DNA of 64,000 nt from assembly GCA_016208015.1 (NCBI GenBank), contig JACQYW010000005.1, positions 62,001-126,000 of the forward strand. Reading direction: 5' to 3'. The notes beneath the pieces were generated by a model. The model was given only the letters and a program-made list of their open reading frames with translations. It was not told where the DNA came from and did not search any database. Origin of the DNA: Nitrosomonadales bacterium (lineage in GTDB: Bacteria > Pseudomonadota > Gammaproteobacteria > Burkholderiales > Gallionellaceae). This document shows positions 57,884-64,000 of the stretch, piece after piece (the stretch's first letter is position 1; the number at the start of each line of letters is the position of its first letter). The position numbers and the translations under genes are program-made.

Positions 57884-58960
57884 ATGAACGACCAGACACA
57901 ACTGCCTGCCACTACCGAAAAGCCCGCCGCCGCGCCGCAAGCGCCGGCTCATGGCAACTTGCTGACCAAACTGCTGGCGCGCGTGACGCTGACGCAACTG
58001 ACCCTGGCGGTGCTGGTGGTGGTGTTCGTCTGGCAATGGCTTGATTCGCACTACCAGCTCGACCAGACGCAGCAGGAAGTGGCGCGCCGTCTGTCCGAAG
58101 TGGAAGCGGCGAACAAAGGCAACCAGATGCTGGTGGCGCAGAACCAGGAACTGGTGCGCGAGATGGGCGGCAAGCTCAGTCTGCTCGAAAGCCGTTACGC
58201 CGAGACACAGAACCAGCGCGCCGCGCTGGAAGCGTTGTATCAGGACATGTCGAGCAGTCGCGACCAGACGGCGCTGGCCGAAGTCGAACAGATGCTGCTC
58301 ATTGCCGGGCAGCAACTGCAGCTCTCCGCCAACGTAAAGGCCGCACTCATCGCCATGCAACAGGCAGACAGCCGTCTGCAACATCTGAACCGTCCCGCCT
58401 TCGCCAACCTGCGCAAACGCATCGACCAGGATATCGACAGGTTGCGAGCACTGCCCGACGTCGATGTTCCCGCTATCAACTTCAAGCTGGATGGCATGAT
58501 CGCCGCCGTGGATGCTCTGCCGCTGGCGCAGGATGGGCGCATATTGCCGCAAGAGACTGAACCAATCGCCGATCCGTCCGAGGGGGTGCTGAAACGCTTC
58601 TGGCGCGAATTCTGGCGGGAGACCCGGCATCTGGTACGTATCGAGAACACCGAGCAGCAGGAGATGCCGCTGCTGTCGCCGACACAGTCTTTCTTCCTGC
58701 GGGAGAACCTGAAGCTGCGCCTGCTTTCCGCGCGCATGGCTTTGCTGACCCGCGACGAGGTGAGTTTCCGCCGCGATCTCAAGACCGCGCAGGAATGGCT
58801 CAAGCGTTATTTCGACACCAAGTCCGAAGCGGGTGCGAAGTCACTGGGCGCGTTGCAGAAACTCGCCGCCTCCAGGATAGTCATCGAGATGCCCGACATC
58901 GGCGGCAGCCTGGAAGCAGTGCGTAATTACCGCGCTTCGCATGAGCGGGGTGCGCGATGA
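57884..58960 (+). CDS. hemX: HemX-like membrane protein
   Basis: A 358-residue protein with a short cytoplasmic N-terminus, one membrane segment (about 34-51, LTLAVLVVVFVWQWL), a coiled coil (about 55-115) and a helical C-terminal domain. This matches the proteobacterial HemX family (DUF513), once thought to be a methyltransferase; it has no SAM-binding motif and its role is unresolved. It lies between hemD and hemY and overlaps hemY by 4 bases. Confidence 0.87.
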   Translation: MNDQTQLPATTEKPAAAPQAPAHGNLLTKLLARVTLTQLTLAVLVVVFVWQWLDSHYQLDQTQQEVARRLSEVEAANKGNQMLVAQNQELVREMGGKLSLLESRYAETQNQRAALEALYQDMSSSRDQTALAEVEQMLLIAGQQLQLSANVKAALIAMQQADSRLQHLNRPAFANLRKRIDQDIDRLRALPDVDVPAINFKLDGMIAAVDALPLAQDGRILPQETEPIADPSEGVLKRFWREFWRETRHLVRIENTEQQEMPLLSPTQSFFLRENLKLRLLSARMALLTRDEVSFRRDLKTAQEWLKRYFDTKSEAGAKSLGALQKLAASRIVIEMPDIGGSLEAVRNYRASHERGAR

Positions 58961-60126
58961 AATGGCTGCTCTGGCTGGTCGGGCTGTTCGCTGCCGCGGT
59001 CGCGGTGACGCTGTTGGCGCGCAACCCGGGCTACGTGCAGTTCATCTACCCGCCCTACAAGATGGAGATGTCCCTGACACTGTTCACCTTCGCGCTGCTG
59101 GCCATCTTTGTACTCGCCTATCTGCTGGTACGGATGGCCTTCTTGACACTGAACCTGCCCGAATATGTGCGCGGCTTTCGCGAAGAGCGCGCCGCCAGCA
59201 AAGGCCGCACGGTGATGATGGAAGCACTCAAGGCTTATTTCGAAGGTCGCTTTGCGGCTGCGGAGAAAGCCGCCGTGCGCGCCATGGAGCTGGGCGAGAA
59301 TTCCGGGCTGAATCCCATCGTCGCGGCGCGTGCCGCGCACGAGCAGCGCGAGTTCGACAAACGCGACGCCTATCTGGCGCAGGCCGAAGGCAAGAGCGTG
59401 GGCGAATCCACCATGCGCCTGATGGCGAAGGCCGAATTCCTGCTCGACCAGAAGCAGCCCCAATCCGCGCTCAACTCGTTGAAGGAACTGAGCGACACCG
59501 GTATGCACAAGCACATCGGCGCCCTCGGTCTGGAACTGAAAGCGCAGCAGCAGGCGCGCAACTGGGATGCCGTGCTGGAAGTGATGACGCAACTGGAGAA
59601 GCGCAATGCCATCGACAAGGTCGTTGCCGTGCAGATGCGCCAGCAGGCCTGGCTGGAGAAGCTGGCGACCCAGGCGACCGATCTCGCCGCTTTGCGCGCA
59701 TTGTGGAAATCCATACCCAGCGAATTGAAACGGCGCGGCAAGATCGCCGCCGTCGCGGCGCAGGCGTTCGGCAAACTGGGCGATTGCCAGAGCGCGCAAC
59801 ACTTGCTGGCCGAAAGCCTCAATGCACAATGGGACAGCGAACTGGTCACCCTGTTCGGCGAATGCCACAGCGACAACAACATCGCGCAGCTCGAGCAGGC
59901 CGAGCGTTGGCTGACGCAGCATACCGACGATGCCGGACTGCTACTGGCTCTCGGCAGACTCTGCATGCACCAGAAACTGTGGGGCAAAGCGCAGAGTTAC
60001 CTCGATGCCAGCCTCAGCCTGAAGATCAGCCGCGCTGCTTTTACCGCACTGGGCCAGCTTGCCGAGAAGATGGGCAAGCAGGAGCATGCGCTGGCCTACT
60101 TCCAGAAGGCCTCGCAGACGCAATAG
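58957..60126 (+). CDS. hemY: HemY-type TPR membrane protein
   Basis: A 389-residue inner-membrane protein with two N-terminal hydrophobic segments (about 3-20 and 42-63) and a long helical, TPR-like cytoplasmic or periplasmic part. MKWLLWLVGLFAAAVAVTLLARNPGYV and the LPEYVRGFREERAASKGRTVMMEALKAYFEGRFAAAEKAA region (given in part) match the HemY family, which accompanies hemCDX but has no proven reaction. It ends the operon; no clear terminator follows. Confidence 0.87.
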   Translation: MKWLLWLVGLFAAAVAVTLLARNPGYVQFIYPPYKMEMSLTLFTFALLAIFVLAYLLVRMAFLTLNLPEYVRGFREERAASKGRTVMMEALKAYFEGRFAAAEKAAVRAMELGENSGLNPIVAARAAHEQREFDKRDAYLAQAEGKSVGESTMRLMAKAEFLLDQKQPQSALNSLKELSDTGMHKHIGALGLELKAQQQARNWDAVLEVMTQLEKRNAIDKVVAVQMRQQAWLEKLATQATDLAALRALWKSIPSELKRRGKIAAVAAQAFGKLGDCQSAQHLLAESLNAQWDSELVTLFGECHSDNNIAQLEQAERWLTQHTDDAGLLLALGRLCMHQKLWGKAQSYLDASLSLKISRAAFTALGQLAEKMGKQEHALAYFQKASQTQ

Positions 60127-60283
60127 GCGGCGAATCTGCCGGTTGTCCCAATACAAGGTATAGGCAGGGTTCTATATCTTTTGGTCTATATTCCATCTTG
60201 AGCAGTACTGTTAGAGTTCGGGTAGCAGGTTCGGCAAACACGGTTTCTACGAACAGCATTCAGCGGTTTTTCAGGAGATGGAG

Positions 60284-60673
60284 ATGGGACGTGGGATGCG
60301 CATCCTTTCGACGGGTCTGGTCGGCACTGTGGTGCTGGCGGTCTCGGCATGCAATCATGCTCCGGCGGTCGCCGTTCCTGCCGCCGCACCAGCGGCATCA
60401 AGGCATGAGCTTGCCAACCGGCAAGCGCGCGTACCCAATGAATACCTGGTCACCCTCGCGCCCGAAGTGAAAGAGAGCGTACTCACAGAGCTTTTCGGAC
60501 ATTTCGGGATCAGGGAGATTCACGCTCTGGGCGGTGAGACCTATTTGCTGATTCTGACAAAAGACCCCGGTCCGGGCGAAATGAGCGATCTGATACAGAA
60601 TGATGCGCGCTTCCAGGCAGTTCAGCCCAATCTCATCTATTGGGCCAACCGCTCCGGCAAGAAGGCACAATAA
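60284..60673 (+). CDS. Lipoprotein with inhibitor I9 (subtilisin propeptide)-like domain
   Basis: A 129-residue lipoprotein. The signal peptide ends in a lipobox (VSAC, Cys about residue 23). An Ala/Pro-rich linker leads to a domain of about 75 residues (VPNEYLVTLAPEVKESVL... to VQPNLIYW) whose pattern, including the final Q-P-N-x-x-Y, resembles the I9 propeptides of subtilisin-like proteases. No protease gene is adjacent, so it may be a free-standing inhibitor or chaperone. The ATG at 60284 has AGGAG 6 bases upstream; the ATG at 60278 directly abuts that site. The upstream 150 bases contain the TATAGGC motif shared with 49434. Confidence 0.68.
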   Translation: MGRGMRILSTGLVGTVVLAVSACNHAPAVAVPAAAPAASRHELANRQARVPNEYLVTLAPEVKESVLTELFGHFGIREIHALGGETYLLILTKDPGPGEMSDLIQNDARFQAVQPNLIYWANRSGKKAQ

Positions 60674-60689
60674 GCAGGCTGGAGACTTC

Positions 60690-61691
60690 TTAAGTCTTCG
60701 GCACGAAAGTGAACACGTCCGAATAGAACGCATCGTTGGCCAAACCGCGCTGGGTAGTGAACTCGCGGTGGGCCGCCTCCACTACCACCGGCGCGCCGCA
60801 GGCATAAACCACATAGCCTGACATATCCTTGAAATCATCCAGCACGGCCTGGTGCACGAAGCCCGCGCGTCCCGGCCACGGTTCGTCCGACACCACGGCT
60901 GTGAACTTGATGCCCTGCGCTTCCCATTCCTTCACCTTGTCCAGCATGTAAAGGTCGGACTGCTTGCGCACGCCCCAGTAGAAGTGCATCTCGCTTTTGA
61001 AGCCGATGTGCAGCGCATGCTCGATGATCGCCTTGACCGGAGCGAAGCCGGTGCCGCTGGCGACGAAGATGACGGGGTTGGGCGAATCCTCGTGCAGGTA
61101 GAATTTGCCGAGCGGGCCCTTGATACGCAGGATGTCGCGCTCTTTCATCCCGTTGAACACATGGTGGGTGAAAGTGCCGCCCGCGATGTTGCGCACATGC
61201 AGTTCCAGCAGCTCGTCGGCATGCGGCGCATTCGCCAGCGAGAAACTGCGCGGCTTGCCTTCCTTTTGCAGGATGTCGATATATTGTCCCGAAAGGAATT
61301 GCAGGCGTTCGTTCGCTGGCAGTTTCAGATACAGGGCCATCACATCGTCGGCCAGTTTCACCATCTTCTCCACACGGCAGGGCAGGGTCTTCACCACGAT
61401 CTCTTCCGCGGTGGTGACTTCATGGCTTTCGATGACCAGATCGGAGAGCGGCTTGGCGCAGCAGAACAGTGCCATCCCGGCTGTCTTCTCTTCCTCGCTC
61501 AGGGCGAACGCCTGCGCCTTGCCGTAATCCACCGAGCCGCTCAGCACCTTGCCTTTGCACACCCCGCAGGCACCATCGCGGCAGCTGTACGGCAACGTCA
61601 AACCATGCTCCAGTGCGGCCTCCAGAATGGTCTCATCCTTGTCGATGGAAAAGGAATGGTTGCTGGGCTGTATGGTGGTCTTGAAGCTCAT
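60690..61691 (-). CDS. 2Fe-2S ferredoxin-type flavin reductase (CDP-6-deoxy-hexulose-3-dehydrase reductase family)
   Basis: A 333-residue NAD(P)H oxidoreductase. An N-terminal plant-type ferredoxin domain has Cys37, Cys42, Cys45 (CRDGACGVC) and Cys77 or Cys78 as cluster ligands. An FAD-binding domain (PRSFSLANAP) and an NAD(P)-binding domain (ASGTGFAPVKA and the terminal VYACGAPVVVEAA) follow. Pipelines often name these after the CDP-sugar dehydrase reductase AscD, but no sugar gene is near, and the partner oxygenase or acceptor is unknown. The start at 61691 is preferred over one at 61700. Confidence 0.85.
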   Translation of the reverse strand: MSFKTTIQPSNHSFSIDKDETILEAALEHGLTLPYSCRDGACGVCKGKVLSGSVDYGKAQAFALSEEEKTAGMALFCCAKPLSDLVIESHEVTTAEEIVVKTLPCRVEKMVKLADDVMALYLKLPANERLQFLSGQYIDILQKEGKPRSFSLANAPHADELLELHVRNIAGGTFTHHVFNGMKERDILRIKGPLGKFYLHEDSPNPVIFVASGTGFAPVKAIIEHALHIGFKSEMHFYWGVRKQSDLYMLDKVKEWEAQGIKFTAVVSDEPWPGRAGFVHQAVLDDFKDMSGYVVYACGAPVVVEAAHREFTTQRGLANDAFYSDVFTFVPKT

Positions 61692-61740
61692 GGGTCGCAT
61701 CCGTCAAATAAAGGCCGCGATTTTAACGCATAATTCCGGA

Positions 61741-62601
61741 ATGAAACATTTGCTCATCATCGGCTGCGGCGACATCGCGCGGCGCACCATCCCGCTGCTC
61801 GGAGGACATTTCCGAATCTACGCATTGATACGTAATGCCACACACAGTGCAGGGTTGCGCGAGCCAGGCGTCATCCCCGTCATCGGCGATCTCGACGACC
61901 GCAGGCAGCTGTCGCGGATAGCCGGGCTGGCCGATGTCGTTCTGCATCTCGCCCCGCCGCCGAACGCCGGCACGCGCGACAACCGCACCCGCCACCTGCT
62001 CGCCGCCCTGTCGCAAGGCAAGCTTCCCAGGCGGCTCATCTACGTCAGCACCAGCGGTGTGTATGGTGACTGCAATGGCGCAAGGGTGGATGAGACGCAT
62101 CCGCTGCATCCGCAAACGGCCAGAGCGCAACGCCGCGTCGATGCCGAGCAACAGATACGCCGCTGGGCGCAACGCAACGGCGTACAAGCCGGCATCCTGC
62201 GTGTGCCCGGCATCTATGCCGCCGAACGCCTGCCGCTGGAACGCATCCGCTCCGGCACGCCCGCCATCGTCGCAGTGGAGGACGGCTACACTAACCACAT
62301 TCACGCCGACGACCTTGCGCGCATCCTTGTCGCGGCGCTGCACCTCGGCAAGCCGAACCGCGTGTACCACGCGAGCGATGACGGTGTGATGAAGATGGGG
62401 GACTATTTCGATGCTGTGGCCGATGCGTATCACCTGCCCCGTCCGCCGCGCATCAGCCGTGTCGAGGCGCAGCGAGTGCTGCCGGAATCGCTGCTGTCGT
62501 TCATGAATGAATCGCGGCGGTTGGTGAATCGAAGGATGAAGAAGGAGTTGAAGGTGAGGTTGGGGTACCCGACGGTGGCGGATTGTTTGAAGCCACTCTA
62601 G
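61741..62601 (+). CDS. NAD-dependent epimerase/dehydratase family protein (YeeZ-like)
   Basis: A 286-residue extended SDR protein with cofactor loop IIGCGDIARRTIPLL, where GxGDxA replaces the canonical GxxGxxG. YVSTSGVYGDCNG holds the Ser/Tyr region (Tyr in the SGVYGD segment), and HIHADDLARILVAAL is typical. It resembles E. coli YeeZ; the substrate is unknown. It is divergent from the flavin reductase gene, with 49 bases between them. Confidence 0.82.
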   Translation: MKHLLIIGCGDIARRTIPLLGGHFRIYALIRNATHSAGLREPGVIPVIGDLDDRRQLSRIAGLADVVLHLAPPPNAGTRDNRTRHLLAALSQGKLPRRLIYVSTSGVYGDCNGARVDETHPLHPQTARAQRRVDAEQQIRRWAQRNGVQAGILRVPGIYAAERLPLERIRSGTPAIVAVEDGYTNHIHADDLARILVAALHLGKPNRVYHASDDGVMKMGDYFDAVADAYHLPRPPRISRVEAQRVLPESLLSFMNESRRLVNRRMKKELKVRLGYPTVADCLKPL

Positions 62602-62604
62602 GCC

Positions 62605-62649
62605 GTTCGTCCTGAGTGCCGCACGAAGTGCGGTGTATCGAAGGATGGG
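62605..62649. repeat. GTTCGTCCTGAG-type dispersed repeat with inserted hairpin
   Basis: GTTCGTCCTGAG and TATCGAAGGATGGG are the two ends of a repeat common in proteobacterial genomes; between them is a hairpin CCGCA-CGAAG-TGCGG. It lies between the epimerase and the truncated-looking 3' end of relA. Confidence 0.65.
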
Positions 62650-62728
62650 CGAAGCCCGCTGGTTTTCAAATTCAACACCAACACAGTCGGGCTACCCCCG
62701 ACGGTTTAGCTTTATAGCCAAAGAGCGA

Positions 62729-64000
62729 TTAAACCTTCTTCACCGCCCAAGCCGCCTCCAACAACCGATCCCTCCTATCCTGCGGCATGCGCTGTACGCA
62801 GCTGCAATCCTCGCGATGCAATGTGATACCAAGGCGGGTGGTGTAGCCGACGATGCGGTCGGGAGGTTCGGGCTTGCAGCATTTCGCCATGCGCACGGTC
62901 AGGCCGCTCACGCCTTCGATGAGTACGCCGCTGGATGAGGTGCGCGGGGCGGCGGGTCTTTGCGCGACTACTTTGGCGGGAATGACGACCTTGGTCGGCG
63001 CTTCCTGCTGCACGGCGGTGGCGATGCGGTTCTGTTTGACTTCGTCGCGGCCGATGGCGGCGAGCAGTTCGTCCAGTTTGTTGAAGCGCAGGCGCTGCGC
63101 GAGTTTTTCCTGGTTGAGGTCGGTGACGCCGAGGCGGTGCAGTTCACGGTCGAGGATGATGCGGCCTTCGGCGATGCTCGCGTCGAGGTTCTGTGTGGAG
63201 AACCAGTGGCGCACCTTGGCGCGGGCGCGCGAACTCTTCAGGAAGCCGAGTTGCGGTGAGAGCCAGTCGCGGCTGGGTGCGCCCACCTTGGTGGTGAGTA
63301 TCTCCACGCGCTGGCCGGTCTGCAATTTATAGTTAAGCGGCACGATGCTGCCGTCGACCTTGGCACCGCGCGTGCGGTGGCCGAGGTCGGTGTGCAGCAC
63401 GTAGGCGAAGTCCACCGGCGTCGCGCCCTTGGGCAGGTCGATCACTTTGCCCTGCGGGGTCAGCACATACACGCGATCCTGTAGCAGTTCGTTGCGGAAC
63501 TGTTCCTGCAACTCGCCGCTGTCGGCCAGTTCGGCTTTCCACGCCAGGATCTGGCGCAGCCAGGCGATCTTGTCGTCCACGCCGCTCTCGGTCTTCTTGT
63601 TTTCCTTGTAGCGCCAGTGTGCGGCCACGCCGAGTTCGGAATCGTGGTGCATCTGTTGCGTGCGGATCTGTACTTCCACCGAGAGGTCGCGCGGGCCAAG
63701 CACGGCGGTGTGCAGCGAACGGTAGCCGTTGGGTTTGGGACGCGCGATGTAGTCGTCGAACTCTCTCTGTATCGGCGTCCACATTTCATGCACGAGGGAG
63801 AGCGCCGCATAGCATTGCTCGACATCCTCGACCAGGATACGCACGGCGCGCACATCGTAGAGCTGGTCGAAATCCAGCTGCTTGCGCTTCATCTTGTTGA
63901 TGATGCTGTAGATGTGTTTCGGGCGCCCCGTCACGTCGGCCTTGATGCCGGACTGCGCCAGCGATTGGCGCAACTGTTCCAGCACATCGGCGATATAGCG
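62729..64000 (-). CDS. relA: GTP pyrophosphokinase RelA, 5' end beyond the window; C-terminal ACT domain not seen
   Basis: The last 423 residues of a long RelA/SpoT-family (p)ppGpp synthetase. Visible are the synthetase core (TGRPKHIYSIINKM, LYDVRAVRILV, EFDDYIARPKPNGYRSLHT, VEVQIRTQQMH), then the TGS domain (VYVLTPQGKVIDLPKGATPVDFAY), a helical part, and the conserved-cysteine region (AKCCKPEPPD, HREDCSCV). The EFDD version of the synthetase motif marks a RelA-type, synthesis-only enzyme. The protein ends at LLEAAWAVKKV, where homologues usually continue about 80 residues into an ACT/RRM domain. The start lies past the window edge. Confidence 0.93.
   Translation of the reverse strand, partial: RYIADVLEQLRQSLAQSGIKADVTGRPKHIYSIINKMKRKQLDFDQLYDVRAVRILVEDVEQCYAALSLVHEMWTPIQREFDDYIARPKPNGYRSLHTAVLGPRDLSVEVQIRTQQMHHDSELGVAAHWRYKENKKTESGVDDKIAWLRQILAWKAELADSGELQEQFRNELLQDRVYVLTPQGKVIDLPKGATPVDFAYVLHTDLGHRTRGAKVDGSIVPLNYKLQTGQRVEILTTKVGAPSRDWLSPQLGFLKSSRARAKVRHWFSTQNLDASIAEGRIILDRELHRLGVTDLNQEKLAQRLRFNKLDELLAAIGRDEVKQNRIATAVQQEAPTKVVIPAKVVAQRPAAPRTSSSGVLIEGVSGLTVRMAKCCKPEPPDRIVGYTTRLGITLHREDCSCVQRMPQDRRDRLLEAAWAVKKV

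Overview
The window reads as chromosomal DNA of a betaproteobacterium. The support is the hemC-hemD-hemX-hemY and hemA-prfA-prmC gene orders, the dapF-DUF484-xerC-rlmI block, an S-adenosylhomocysteine (SAH) riboswitch before ahcY, and a groESL operon carrying both a sigma-32 promoter and a CIRCE operator. A Gallionellaceae/Nitrosomonadales-like host would fit, but that is inference and no genus can be fixed from the sequence alone. Most of the DNA is G+C-rich and densely coding. Two stretches are visibly more A+T-rich and look accessory: 7.86-10.1 kb and 16.0-19.65 kb.

Layout. 0-3.6 kb: end of the elongasome genes (mrdA 3' end, rodA, rlpA), a DUF1304 membrane protein, and two rhodaneses behind a perfect inverted-repeat operator. 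3.6-7.75 kb (minus strand): CoA-binding protein, dapF, DUF484, xerC, rlmI. 7.83-10.11 kb: a tRNA-Arg gene broken by a 2.2-kb element that carries its own intact tRNA-Arg(CCG), four GTGCCC iterons at an 11-bp period, and one MORC/MutL-like GHKL ATPase but no integrase. 10.1-16 kb: TAXI-type binding protein, a small ORF, slt, cca, DUF3616. 16-19.65 kb: a cluster of unrecognised genes plus an XRE regulator and a Sel1-repeat protein. 19.66-26.4 kb: hypoxanthine/uracil glycosylase, MidA-like methyltransferase, pteridine reductase, ttcA, YhcH-family protein, trhP, metF, a DUF360 membrane protein. 26.6-29.5 kb: ahcY and metK, with the SAH riboswitch between them. 29.5-37.1 kb: two LpxL-type acyltransferases and ubiD (translationally coupled), an outer-membrane barrel, dacB, bioA, a TIGR01777 epimerase. 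37.2-39.3 kb: groESL. 39.6-46.1 kb: tRNA-Phe, then a CHASE2 adenylate cyclase, a 1245-residue NHL/FN3/transglutaminase/TPR exported protein and a small exported helical protein. 46.2-49.4 kb: hemA-prfA-prmC. 49.6-53.2 kb: argH, an AlgZ/AlgR-like two-component pair, and a GGA-rich candidate sRNA. 53.2-60.1 kb: ppc and hemCDXY. 60.2-64 kb: an I9-like lipoprotein, a 2Fe-2S flavin reductase, an epimerase, and relA, which runs off the window.

How the genes work together. metK, ahcY, metF and trhP form a methyl-cycle neighbourhood, with the riboswitch tuning AhcY to its substrate SAH. hemA and hemCDXY cover early tetrapyrrole synthesis; they lie at two loci about 10 kb apart. rodA, rlpA, slt, dacB and dapF serve the cell wall.

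Most likely novelty: the tRNA-Arg element with a lone GHKL ATPase; the CHASE2-cyclase/NHL-transglutaminase/small-protein triad; the 16-19.6 kb cluster; the GGA-rich sRNA candidate; a RelA that appears to lack its C-terminal ACT domain; and a palindromic repeat lying inside the 5' coding end of hemD. The intergenic regions also hold several families of palindromic or dispersed repeats.
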